Positions 28,509-36,444 of a DNA stretch of 64,000 nt are shown here, piece after piece. The position numbers and the translations under genes are program-made. Positions within the stretch are counted from its first letter, which is position 1. Each line of letters starts with the position of its first letter. The DNA is from Shewanella gaetbuli (GTDB lineage: Bacteria; Pseudomonadota; Gammaproteobacteria; Enterobacterales; Shewanellaceae): assembly GCF_023284065.1 (NCBI RefSeq), contig NZ_JAKIKP010000004.1:62001-126000 (forward strand), given 5' to 3'. The notes under the pieces were generated by a model. It saw nothing but the letters and a program-made list of their open reading frames with translations, was not told the DNA's origin and ran no database searches.

Positions 28509-28780
28509 ATACCGATAGTGACGAATTATTGAAAAAGCACTCTAATCTTATACACAGTGAAGATTTGACAGTGGAATCCCATACTCAGCGTGAGCAAGGT
28601 GAATGGTTTTTACAAACCTTAATGATCAAAGGGTATGATGTTCCCTTTAAGTATCGCCGTAATAAGAAATTTAAAAACCTTACCGGTCATAAAGTGAATT
28701 TGACGTACTATCCTCGAGAAGAGTCGGTGGCAGGCTTTAAAATTGAAACGATGCAAGTCGTTCGTATAAGACGAGCATAA
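28505..28780 (+). CDS. Small hypothetical protein coupled to the RecQ-like helicase
   Basis: A 91-aa protein starting inside the helicase stop codon (ATGA overlap), so translation is coupled. It has an acidic N-terminal third (residues 1-30) and a basic centre, KYRRNKKFKNLTGHKVNLTYY, which suggests nucleic-acid or protein contact. No named domain is recognised. Its tight coupling suggests a helicase partner, but nothing in the sequence proves it. Confidence 0.8.
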   Translation: MNTDSDELLKKHSNLIHSEDLTVESHTQREQGEWFLQTLMIKGYDVPFKYRRNKKFKNLTGHKVNLTYYPREESVAGFKIETMQVVRIRRA

Positions 28781-28838
28781 ATCAGCTCAGTGACACTAGC
28801 TAAATCTAGGTTTTATTTTCTCATCGCTGGTGGCAATC

Positions 28839-28870
28839 TGTAGGTATAACATCAAACCGTTATACCTACA
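28839..28870. repeat. 12-bp perfect inverted repeat
   Basis: TGTAGGTATAAC and GTTATACCTACA around an 8-nt loop, between the convergent helicase operon and ecotin gene. No T-run on either side; may still act as a transcript end or stabiliser. Confidence 0.6.
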
Positions 28871-28876
28871 GTAGCG

Positions 28877-28914
28877 CTATTTATTCAGATGTAAACTATT
28901 TATTCAGATGTAAA
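28877..28914. repeat. Tandem 19-bp duplication across the ecotin stop codon
   Basis: CTATTTATTCAGATGTAAA occurs twice head to tail (28877-28895 and 28896-28914). The distal copy contains the last codons and stop of the ecotin gene on the minus strand; the other copy is just past the stop. It looks like a recent slippage event without effect on the protein. Confidence 0.85.
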
Positions 28915-29442
28915 CAAATAGTCACTGTGGGTTTTCCATAAGCGATAGCGAATTTGAACATCTTGCGGTAAATAGAACACCTTCGGTAATCGACTATCAT
29001 ATTGTACCTTTATACCTTCTCCTAATGGCACAAATTTCGATTGTTTAGGTTCTATACACATTTTCATTGTACTTGGACCATCGATGACTTTTTCTACTTG
29101 GTAGTATGGATAACCCCAGCCTTCAACGGTTAGTTGCTCAAGCTTGCCCATCAGTCTATGTTGATTGCAATCAACTAATTGAGTTTTTCCTATTTGTACT
29201 TCTAACAAGTAATCCTGCTCATTTTCGCGTTTGGGGAGGGTAATAATATGCTGTGTCATCCCCTCTGACGGCTTGGGGTACATTTTTGTTTCAGTTGCTG
29301 ATTGATAGTTTTGTGTTGTGAACACCTTTGTGCTGATCGCGTTTGAGTTTAACGCTTCATGGTGTACAGGGCTGGTGGCCATAGCATTACTTGATAATAA
29401 AAGTGTCATTATGCTGATATAAAATGTAGATGATTTATTCAT
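28900..29442 (-). CDS. eco: Ecotin, periplasmic serine protease inhibitor
   Basis: Dimeric inhibitor of chymotrypsin-fold serine proteases. A signal peptide occupies about residues 1-22 (MTLLLSSNAMA). The mature part has the ecotin landmarks YPKPSEGMTQHIITLP, VDCNQHRLMGKLEQLTVEGW, GYPYYQVEKV, PSTMKMC and SRLPKVFYLPQDVQIRYRLW. The reactive-site P1 residue is Met126 by alignment with E. coli Met84 and the disulfide is C92-C129, so it should be a broad trypsin-like inhibitor. The N-terminal 30 residues after the signal are longer than in E. coli. It stands alone, probably protecting periplasmic targets from host or prey proteases. Confidence 0.93.
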   Translation of the reverse strand: MNKSSTFYISIMTLLLSSNAMATSPVHHEALNSNAISTKVFTTQNYQSATETKMYPKPSEGMTQHIITLPKRENEQDYLLEVQIGKTQLVDCNQHRLMGKLEQLTVEGWGYPYYQVEKVIDGPSTMKMCIEPKQSKFVPLGEGIKVQYDSRLPKVFYLPQDVQIRYRLWKTHSDYLFTSE

Positions 29443-29682
29443 AGTTTCCTCTATACAAAATATGCTTGTTTTTGAATCAAATGTATTTCATTTAAAGATA
29501 TAAACGCTGTAAAAATGGAAAAGGGTTAACTGAATTAAATATTTTCAATTTTTTATACTTGATAATATTTTAGTTGGCAGTATTTGGTGTAAATTTAGCG
29601 GTAAACATTTGTTTTCCTATACAAACTATGACATAACATTAACTTAACTTTGTAACAATTGTTGTCGTTAGGGTCGCTGTAA

Positions 29683-30717
29683 ATGAACAAATACAACCAA
29701 ACTATTGAACAAACAGCCGATATTTTAAGGCTGGCCATTCCTAAAATGACGGCGTTAAATATTCCGGTTACGCCAGAAAACTATGCTATTTGGTATGAGT
29801 ACTTCTCAGAGAGTAACCTCAATCTAAAACGCGCTATAGACGGTTTACTTGCCAATGAGGTGGTGTTTACACCTGCAGTGACTGCGGGACTATATAACCG
29901 TTTTATTGAAGATCAAAGTCCCGATATTATCGAAAATGTTCAAATTGAAACTCAAATTTTAATCAAAAATTTATTCAATCAATTAGATAAGTTTAGTCTT
30001 GGTACAAGTTCATTCAGTGATAACTTGACAGAGTTTGGCGATCAAATTCAACAAAACCCAAACCCAGAATTACTGCATGAGTTAGTGCGGAACTTAGGGG
30101 CTGAGGTTGAACAAATTTTAGCTGATAATACCAACATGAAAGGGGATCTTAAAACGCTTGAAGATGACTTATCTACATTAAAGAACGAAATGAATAGTTT
30201 AAGTAAAGTTGCTATGACTGACGAGCTTACTTCACTGAATAATCGTCGAGCGTATGAATCTTTTGCAGCTGAGCAGTTTTCATTATTTCAACAAACACAA
30301 ATTGGCAGTAGCGTGTTATTCATTGATATCGATCATTTTAAACAGTTCAATGATACTTATGGCCATTTAATTGGTGATAAGGTGTTGGCCTATGTGGCAC
30401 TGGCATTAAAAAATGGCGTTAAAGGAGATGATTTTGTTGCTCGTTACGGTGGTGAAGAGTTTATTATCATGCTGCCAAATACTAATATTGAAGATGCCGC
30501 TAAAGTAGCCGAAAAGCTACGGATTAAAATATCTGAAAAACAACTGTCTATTGGTAAAGAGCATAAACAAAATTTAGGCCATATTACAGTTTCTATGGGG
30601 CTAGCGACATTTAAGGCGGGAGATGACCCAGAAACCCTTCTGGCTAGGGCAGATGAACAGCTTTATATTGCTAAATCAGCAGGGCGTAATTGTATTCGAT
30701 ATTCAACTGAAGATTAA
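29683..30717 (+). CDS. Soluble diguanylate cyclase (GGDEF)
   Basis: Makes cyclic-di-GMP. The N-terminal 165 residues are helical with no membrane segment (PVTPENYAIWYEYFS and a coiled segment NTNMKGDLKTLEDDLSTLKNEM leading into the catalytic domain). The GGDEF domain (about 180-340) has LTSLNNRRAY, FIDIDHFKQFNDTYGHLIGD and the intact signature ARYGGEEF. The product-inhibition motif is changed: KGDD replaces RxxD. Cytoplasmic. Followed at 34 bp by a convergent second GGDEF gene. Confidence 0.92.
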   Translation: MNKYNQTIEQTADILRLAIPKMTALNIPVTPENYAIWYEYFSESNLNLKRAIDGLLANEVVFTPAVTAGLYNRFIEDQSPDIIENVQIETQILIKNLFNQLDKFSLGTSSFSDNLTEFGDQIQQNPNPELLHELVRNLGAEVEQILADNTNMKGDLKTLEDDLSTLKNEMNSLSKVAMTDELTSLNNRRAYESFAAEQFSLFQQTQIGSSVLFIDIDHFKQFNDTYGHLIGDKVLAYVALALKNGVKGDDFVARYGGEEFIIMLPNTNIEDAAKVAEKLRIKISEKQLSIGKEHKQNLGHITVSMGLATFKAGDDPETLLARADEQLYIAKSAGRNCIRYSTED

Positions 30718-30751
30718 TTTTATCAATAACTAACTAGCATTGGTTACTGGT

Positions 30752-31894
30752 TTATTGTTGATGAGGAAGCACACGGTTTCGACCATTACGCTTTGCTTCA
30801 TATAGATACTTATCGGCTAGGTTGATCATTTGGTCAATACTCATATCTGATTGATATTCTTGAACCCCAACACTCATAGTCACTTTGATATCTTGATCCA
30901 TTAATGCAATTTCTTGTTGCGATACCGCGGTTCTTATTCTTTCTGCAATATCGTAAGCCTCGTTAAAGTCAGTATCGGTAAGAATAAACAAAAACTCTTC
31001 ACCTCCCCAACGGGAAACATAGTCAGTCTCTCTGAGATTGTGTCTAAACAGCTTAGCGATTTCAGTTAACACTTTATCTCCCATGTTATGACCATATTTA
31101 TCATTAACTTGCTTAAAGTAATCTAAATCACACAATAGAACTGAAAAAGGGGTTTTATGTTCCTTAAAGTCAGAGACTTGCTGCTCTAATATAATTTGTG
31201 CACTGCGACGGTTTCGTAACTCAGTCAGTTCATCAAAATGGGCTAATTTATGTAGCTTACTGTTCAGCTCAATTGCATGATGGTACAACTGGGTTCTGGA
31301 ATATTCGTATAAAGCAGACAAAAAGCTGATGGTGATAAAAGAATAAAATAATCTTAGTTTGAACTCATGAGCGTAGATTGTTTGACCCGTTACCCACTCA
31401 GGGTTGAACATCAATATCCAGGTGATAAAGACAAATAAGGCAATATTAATGCTGCCTTGTTTTAAGCCATGAACATAAACCGACACTGGAGGGACAATAA
31501 ATATCCATAAAGGGCCTGTTTGTTCAACACCCCCAGTATAGATAAGGTAAAACATTAATATATATAGTAAATAAATAATAATGAATGAGCTAAGTTTTGT
31601 CTGTGAACGCCATTTAACCATGCAAAAAGCGGCAAAAAATATACAACTCGAAATAGATAAAGCGGCAAATAAGGTCAATGAGGATTGAAATAATGCAAAA
31701 ATTGACATTACAGCCGTAATCGACATACCTATTAATGAGAATAGTGAGATCACACGAGATTGCTGTAGCTCGCCAAAGCTTTGAATCTTACTATTGAGTT
31801 TGTTATTCAAAGATTTTCCTTTATCTTCAATGACATTTGTATCTTTACATTTTATCAAGTTTATACCGTAATTATGCTTTTGAGTAAAACTCAA
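30752..31894 (-). CDS. Membrane diguanylate cyclase (GGDEF)
   Basis: N-terminal region (about residues 45-200) has five to six hydrophobic helices (for example VISLFSLIGMSITAVMSIFA and INIALFVFITWILMF), forming an integral-membrane sensor. The GGDEF domain follows with LTELRNRRSAQ, LCDLDYFKQVNDKYGHNMGD and SRWGGEEF. Here the inhibitory site RETD (RxxD) is intact, unlike in the neighbour. 380 aa. Divergent from umuDC. The signal sensed is unknown; the membrane helices do not match a family I can name. Confidence 0.9.
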   Translation of the reverse strand: MSFTQKHNYGINLIKCKDTNVIEDKGKSLNNKLNSKIQSFGELQQSRVISLFSLIGMSITAVMSIFALFQSSLTLFAALSISSCIFFAAFCMVKWRSQTKLSSFIIIYLLYILMFYLIYTGGVEQTGPLWIFIVPPVSVYVHGLKQGSINIALFVFITWILMFNPEWVTGQTIYAHEFKLRLFYSFITISFLSALYEYSRTQLYHHAIELNSKLHKLAHFDELTELRNRRSAQIILEQQVSDFKEHKTPFSVLLCDLDYFKQVNDKYGHNMGDKVLTEIAKLFRHNLRETDYVSRWGGEEFLFILTDTDFNEAYDIAERIRTAVSQQEIALMDQDIKVTMSVGVQEYQSDMSIDQMINLADKYLYEAKRNGRNRVLPHQQ

Positions 31895-31995
31895 TCAAAT
31901 TTTTTTTGGTATGTTTGGTTTACATAACCCAAGGTTAGCTTCTATTGGGAAATAAAATGACAGATTACTTGATCAAAGTGTAGCATATTATATTA

Positions 31996-32014
31996 TACTG
32001 TATATAAGTACAGT
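31996..32014 (+). promoter_or_regulatory. LexA (SOS) box of umuDC
   Basis: TACTGTATATAAGTACAGT contains CTGT-N8-ACAG with the favoured TATATA core, 19 bp before the umuD ATG, and overlaps a likely -10 region. Strong LexA operator. Confidence 0.93.
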
Positions 32015-32032
32015 GCTTTTGGTTTTTATAAT

Positions 32033-32440
32033 ATGAATGTTATTCCTATCTCTGCTAGTGCCGGTCTGACTGGATTTGAAAGCCCTGCAGCTGAGTATCA
32101 ACAATTATCACTTAGTCTTGATGAATTATTAATTGAGCATCCTAGTGCGACTTTTATTGGTCTAGCTAAAGGAAATTCTATGGAGGGAATTGGCATATTT
32201 GATGGTGATATCCTCATTGTCGATAGGCACGTTACCGTGAGTAATTTAGATGTCATTGTGGCAAATTTTAATGGCACTTTTGTCTGTAAAATTATTGATA
32301 AAGTTCATCGTAAACTGTTGTCAGCAAATAGCCAACACATGGGCGTAACCATAAGTGAGTTTGATAACTTTAGTATTGAGGGAGTGGTGATTCGTTCTAT
32401 CAGATGTCACAAGAAAACGCCTCAACTTGAGATTACCTAG
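32033..32440 (+). CDS. umuD: SOS protein UmuD, LexA-like autoprotease
   Basis: Subunit of the UmuD'2C translesion polymerase (pol V). Serine protease fold with nucleophile in GNSMEG and lysine in TFVCKIIDKV. The N-terminal arm is short: TGFESPAAEY aligns with the E. coli cleavage site CGFPSPAADY, so the expected Cys-Gly bond would be T13-G14; an Ala-Gly also occurs at 10-11. 135 aa. LexA box upstream, umuC 2 bp downstream: a normal SOS operon. Signs of an intact gene rather than a decayed one. Confidence 0.93.
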   Translation: MNVIPISASAGLTGFESPAAEYQQLSLSLDELLIEHPSATFIGLAKGNSMEGIGIFDGDILIVDRHVTVSNLDVIVANFNGTFVCKIIDKVHRKLLSANSQHMGVTISEFDNFSIEGVVIRSIRCHKKTPQLEIT

Positions 32441-32442
32441 TC

Positions 32443-33699
32443 ATGTTTGCATTAGTTGATGCCAATGCGTTTTATTGTAGTGCAGAGCAAGTATTTAGGC
32501 CTGACTGGCGTAATAAGCCTGTCATTGTTCTTAGTAATAATGATGGTTGTATTGTTGCGGCCAATAAGCAAGCTAAAGCGGCAGGTATACAAAAATTTAT
32601 TCCTTATTTTCATGTAAAAACCTTATGTGAACAAAAACGCATTATTGTGTGTTCTTCAAATTATGAGCTTTATGCTGATTTATCAGCCAAAATGATGCAA
32701 ATTATCGGTCGTTTTGCGCCAGAACAACATATCTATTCAATAGATGAAAGCTTTCTATCATTTAAGCACAGTGAAAAAGCAATTAACTCATTCGTACATC
32801 AAGGCCAACTTATTCGTAAAACCGTTTGGAAAGAAGCAAGGCTGCCGGTGTGCGTAGGAATAGCCAATACCTTAACTCTCGCTAAAGTGGCCAATCATGC
32901 CGCTAAAAAAATCATCGGCTATCAAGGCGTATGTGTTATTGATAATGATGCGGAGCGCATTGCGATTTTAAAAAAATTAGCCGTAAGTGATGTATGGGGA
33001 ATTGGTCGAAAATTAACTAAAAAATTGACTTCATTGAATATTCAAACTGCTTATGATCTATCACAAATGGCACCTGGCATGGCCCGCAAACAATTTAATA
33101 TTGATGTTGAGCGGACGGTACGAGAGTTAAATGGGCAAGAGTGTAAAGAATGGGGAGAGGCGAGAGCTGATAAAAAACAAATATTCTCGACCCGCAGTGT
33201 CGGTGAGCGAATTACCGATTATGAATTATTGTTACAGGCCTTGAGTACACATGTGGCAATTGCCGCTGAAAAGGCCAGAAGGCAGCAATCTTATTGTAAA
33301 TCGATGCTTATTTTTGCGCATAACTCGCCTTATGATGATAATCCTCGTAGTTTTAAGCTTGTGCTTCACTTTGTTATACCAACGCACTGTACTGTAGAGT
33401 TAACTCGCGCTATCAGTGAAGCTGCACCTAAATTGTTCCGCCAAGGTGTAAGGTACTACAAGATAGGAGTCGGGCTGATTGATTTAGTTTCCTGCCATTT
33501 TACTCAGTTAGATTTGTTCAACACTCAAACATCTAATCCAGAGTTAATGCGTGCTCTAGACAGCATTAATGGGCGCTATGGCCGTAGTACATTATTTATG
33601 GCTGCTCAAGGAATAGAGCAAAAATGGGCAATGAGACGTCATTATTTAACGCCTCAATATACAACTAACTGGAAGTGTCTGCCAAAAATTCATTGTTAG
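32443..33699 (+). CDS. umuC: DNA polymerase V catalytic subunit UmuC
   Basis: Y-family error-prone polymerase for lesion bypass. ALVDANAFYCSAEQVF supplies the first metal aspartate and YSIDESFLSF the D-E pair. IGIA-type helix-hairpin region appears in VCVGIANTLTLAKVAN and DVWGIGRKL. Little-finger domain and C-terminal tail with QLDLFNTQ, a plausible beta-clamp peptide. 418 aa versus 422 in E. coli. It starts 2 bp after umuD and is controlled by the same LexA box. Confidence 0.95.
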   Translation: MFALVDANAFYCSAEQVFRPDWRNKPVIVLSNNDGCIVAANKQAKAAGIQKFIPYFHVKTLCEQKRIIVCSSNYELYADLSAKMMQIIGRFAPEQHIYSIDESFLSFKHSEKAINSFVHQGQLIRKTVWKEARLPVCVGIANTLTLAKVANHAAKKIIGYQGVCVIDNDAERIAILKKLAVSDVWGIGRKLTKKLTSLNIQTAYDLSQMAPGMARKQFNIDVERTVRELNGQECKEWGEARADKKQIFSTRSVGERITDYELLLQALSTHVAIAAEKARRQQSYCKSMLIFAHNSPYDDNPRSFKLVLHFVIPTHCTVELTRAISEAAPKLFRQGVRYYKIGVGLIDLVSCHFTQLDLFNTQTSNPELMRALDSINGRYGRSTLFMAAQGIEQKWAMRRHYLTPQYTTNWKCLPKIHC

Positions 33700-33726
33700 C
33701 ACTTGCGAGTCAACTTGATGACGATA

Positions 33727-34800
33727 TTACTCCGCAATGGGGGATAATCGCCCCGTTTGATCAAAATTATTGATCTGATTTTGGAATGGTTTTAGACAAC
33801 CAATATTATCGTTAATCCATTGCTGATTATAATAGGTGTCTAAATAACGCTCACCAGCATCACAAATTAACGTCACAATAGATCCTGTTTGTCCTTGCTG
33901 TTGCATGCGTGTCGCAAGCGTTAAAGCACCATATAAATTAGTGCCAGTCGAGGCGCCGGTTTTCCGTCCAATCAACTTTTCTAACCATTGAATCGTTGCA
34001 ATAGAAGCTCCATCAGCCACCTTTTGCATCTCATCAACCACGCCAGCAATAAAAGAAGGTTCAACACGTGGGCGGCCAATACCTTCTATTTTACTGCCAA
34101 GAGTACCTGTTAATGTTTTATCGCCAGTATTGAAATAGTCAAAGAAAACCGAATTTTCGGGGTCAACCACATAAAGCTGTGTAGCAAGTTGTTGATAACG
34201 AATGTAACGACCAATAGTGGCAGACGTTCCTCCTGTGCCAGGGCTCATAACAATCCAAGCGGGAGTGGGATATGGCTCGCGTTGCATTTGATGAAAAATA
34301 GAGTCAGCAATATTGTTATTACCTCGCCAGTCGGTGGCTCGCTCAGCATAGGTAAATTGATCCATATAATGACCGTTTAACTCGGTGGCTAAACGTTCCG
34401 ACTCGGCATAAATCTCACTGCTCTGTTCAACAAAATGACACTTGCCGCCATAAAATTCAATTTGTTGAATTTTTCGTTTAGCCGTACTTTTTGGCATAAC
34501 TGCAATAAATGGCAAGCCAATAAGTCGAGCAAAATAAGCTTCAGAAACAGCAGTGCTACCAGAAGATGACTCAATAATAGTGGTATCTTGCTTTACCCAA
34601 CCATTACAAAGCGCATAAAGAAATAAAGAGCGCGCAAGACGATGTTTTAAACTTCCCGTTGGGTGAGTACTTTCATCTTTTAAATATATATCAATGTTTG
34701 AGAGTTGAGGAAGGTCGAGCTTAATTAAATGGGTATCAGCAGAACGTTGAAAATCAGCATCAATTAAAGCAATAGCTTGGTTAACCCAATGGTTAGACAT
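33727..34800 (-). CDS. PLP-dependent cysteine synthase/desulfhydrase-like enzyme
   Basis: Fold-type II PLP enzyme of the cysteine synthase/CBS family. The PLP lysine lies in [15 protein letters not shown] (about residues 48-62), the substrate loop in [15 protein letters not shown], the phosphate loop in [17 protein letters not shown] and the C-terminal serine-pocket region in ICDAGERYL. At 357 aa it is longer than CysK (about 320); its closest named group is probably L-cysteine desulfhydrase Cds1. It acts on cysteine or a similar amino acid; which reaction it runs is open. Two starts are possible (34806 or 34800); the second has GAGAA at better spacing. Confidence 0.83.
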   Translation of the reverse strand: MSNHWVNQAIALIDADFQRSADTHLIKLDLPQLSNIDIYLKDESTHPTGSLKHRLARSLFLYALCNGWVKQDTTIIESSSGSTAVSEAYFARLIGLPFIAVMPKSTAKRKIQQIEFYGGKCHFVEQSSEIYAESERLATELNGHYMDQFTYAERATDWRGNNNIADSIFHQMQREPYPTPAWIVMSPGTGGTSATIGRYIRYQQLATQLYVVDPENSVFFDYFNTGDKTLTGTLGSKIEGIGRPRVEPSFIAGVVDEMQKVADGASIATIQWLEKLIGRKTGASTGTNLYGALTLATRMQQQGQTGSIVTLICDAGERYLDTYYNQQWINDNIGCLKPFQNQINNFDQTGRLSPIAE

Positions 34801-34948
34801 AATCATTTTCTCGTTTGAACTGTCATTAGGGCTAATATGCTAATAGCAATAAACAAAATGAGCAATGAAAGTCGGTTTATATGGTTAAAACTTAATGAAA
34901 ATGTGCTGAGAATAAACTAAGAATTGAAAAGCTTGCAGGAAGTAAAAA

Positions 34949-35033
34949 TGGTGGAGGGAGAAGGATTCGAACCTTCGAAGGCTGAGCCGTCAGATTTACA
35001 GTCTGATCCCTTTGGCCACTCGGGAACCCCTCC
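34949..35033 (-). tRNA. tRNA-Tyr (GUA), copy 3 of the array
   Basis: 85-nt tRNA with long variable arm, anticodon GTA in CAGACTGTAAATCTG, T-arm GGTTCGAATCC and encoded CCA. Farthest copy from the promoter. Confidence 0.97.
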
Positions 35034-35061
35034 ACTGTGATAGTTATAAAGATAAGAAAGA

Positions 35062-35146
35062 TGGTGGAGGGAGAAGGATTCGAACCTTCGAAGGCTGAGC
35101 CGTCAGATTTACAGTCTGATCCCTTTGGCCACTCGGGAACCCCTCC
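35062..35146 (-). tRNA. tRNA-Tyr (GUA), copy 2 of the array
   Basis: Identical to the copies on either side, 85 nt, anticodon GTA, encoded CCA. Spacers are 28 nt (to copy 3) and 38 nt (to copy 1) and differ from each other. Confidence 0.97.
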
Positions 35147-35184
35147 ACGAATTTCTTTTCTTACTAACTAAATTTTTACGCAAA

Positions 35185-35269
35185 TGGTGGAGGGAGAAGG
35201 ATTCGAACCTTCGAAGGCTGAGCCGTCAGATTTACAGTCTGATCCCTTTGGCCACTCGGGAACCCCTCC
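35185..35269 (-). tRNA. tRNA-Tyr (GUA), copy 1 of the array
   Basis: Promoter-proximal copy, 85 nt, anticodon GTA, encoded CCA, identical to the others. Confidence 0.97.
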
Positions 35270-35275
35270 TCAATT

Positions 35276-35313
35276 GCGGCCGCCATAGTAGTCAGAAACG
35301 TATAATATGTAAA
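35276..35313 (-). promoter_or_regulatory. Promoter of the tRNA-Tyr array with GC-rich discriminator
   Basis: On the minus strand TTTACA (35308-35313), 17-bp spacer, TACTAT (35285-35290), then GGCGGCCGC (35276-35284). A G/C-rich stretch straight after -10 is the mark of stringently controlled stable-RNA promoters. Confidence 0.8.
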
Positions 35314-35394
35314 GTCATAAAATGAAAAAAAACCTAAAGAAATGGTGTGTTTGGTCGATAAAATAGCATCTAGTCGTTATGGTGCTGTTTTTAT

Positions 35395-35898
35395 ATGCAA
35401 ATAGAGTCAATTTTAGTAAATGAGCTTCAGTTGGGCAGTCGTTTAAATAACGCTGTAGAGAACCAAAGACGAGGCGAATTTGGCTTGCTGTTAGCAATGT
35501 TGTCAGCAGACTCGACTGATATGGCACAATTTCAACTTGATAAAGCGTTAACACTGGATGAGAAACTCTATAAACAATTTGAATTGCCAAAACCCATCAC
35601 TTTAGTTGCCGATTTATCTGAAAATAATTCCCCGATAAATAATGGCGAATGTTTTAACCAGCATGGATTTGATGGTTTTCGATTACAACAAGCATTAACA
35701 CCAGAAGCACTTATCACACGAGGGCGACATGATGACGGGGTTGCAATGGCTCTGGCTAACACTGACCCTGTGACAAAAGCAAAATTTGAACAATCAACAC
35801 TGCCCATCCCCCAATTATATTCAGACATTGATGAAATGCATTTTGTGGATCAATTAGCAAGGCAAAGGCAACTGTGTCAAACCATTCTTGCCGCTTAA
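35395..35898 (+). CDS. VC2046/SO_2500 family protein
   Basis: A 167-aa soluble protein of a family known only in Vibrio/Shewanella-type bacteria. Recognised by LLAMLSADSTDMAQFQL and QLARQRQLCQTILAA. No signal peptide or membrane segment; no characterised function. The start is supported by a usable frame only; no strong ribosome site is visible in the T-rich stretch before it. Next to the tRNA-Tyr promoter on the opposite strand. Confidence 0.8.
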   Translation: MQIESILVNELQLGSRLNNAVENQRRGEFGLLLAMLSADSTDMAQFQLDKALTLDEKLYKQFELPKPITLVADLSENNSPINNGECFNQHGFDGFRLQQALTPEALITRGRHDDGVAMALANTDPVTKAKFEQSTLPIPQLYSDIDEMHFVDQLARQRQLCQTILAA

Positions 35899-36007
35899 CA
35901 CCGCAGATATAGGCTAATAAAAATTGGCTGAATGTGAACAAGGCAAAAGAAAACCTGGGCTGGTTAGAATAAGATGCAATGAGTTATTCATCCATTGGAA
36001 TAAAATT

Positions 36008-36295
36008 ATGATTAAAAAGATTGTCGAGCAACAAGATAATGTTAACGATACCTGTACAGATTGCGGCAGCTTTGTCGACATAGGTGCGGTGATTGATGAA
36101 CATGATACTTTATTAAGTTTATCGATTGAAGGTGACGATGCGAACGAGAAAGCACAACAGATTGCAGAAAAAGCTCGTCAACGGTTTTCTCATGTTGAAG
36201 TGAATATTAATGAGCAACAAGATAAAGTTGAACTTAACTTAACCTTCTCTGTTACCGTAGAAAAAATGCTATTTCAACTCGAAAATGGTTTATAA
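36008..36295 (+). CDS. YfcZ/YiiS family protein (DUF406)
   Basis: 95-aa cytoplasmic protein. The frame is open 28 codons upstream but MIKKIVEQQDNVNDTCTDCG at 36008 aligns with YfcZ. CTDCGSFVDIGAVIDEHDT has the two Cys at the N-terminus, and LTFSVTVEKMLFQLENGL the C-terminal strand and helix. In E. coli yfcZ neighbours fadL; here no fatty-acid gene is adjacent. Function unknown. Confidence 0.85.
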   Translation: MIKKIVEQQDNVNDTCTDCGSFVDIGAVIDEHDTLLSLSIEGDDANEKAQQIAEKARQRFSHVEVNINEQQDKVELNLTFSVTVEKMLFQLENGL

Positions 36296-36444
36296 AATAT
36301 AGTGGCTGCTGGTTAACTTACGGTATAATCTGCCGAAGTTAATTAACAGCTTATTTTAAGCTCCCAAAAGTTGTATTGATAGACTGCATAGTACCAATTC
36401 TAAAAACTGCAGATAAAAATACATGATGTCTACTCGGGAAAAGA

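Noticed and set aside
32033-33699. umuDC as part of a mobile island
   Set aside because: Composition and codon use look like the neighbours and no integrase, att repeat or transposase is present; the tRNA-Tyr genes nearby show no flanking partial tRNA copy.
35125-35325. 66-codon ORF across the tRNA-Tyr array
   Set aside because: It is a translation of tRNA sequence and spacer; a known annotation artefact.
35315-35590. Minus-strand ORF opposite the VC2046/SO_2500-family gene
   Set aside because: Overlaps the better-supported plus-strand gene and the tRNA promoter; no ribosome site or recognisable protein.
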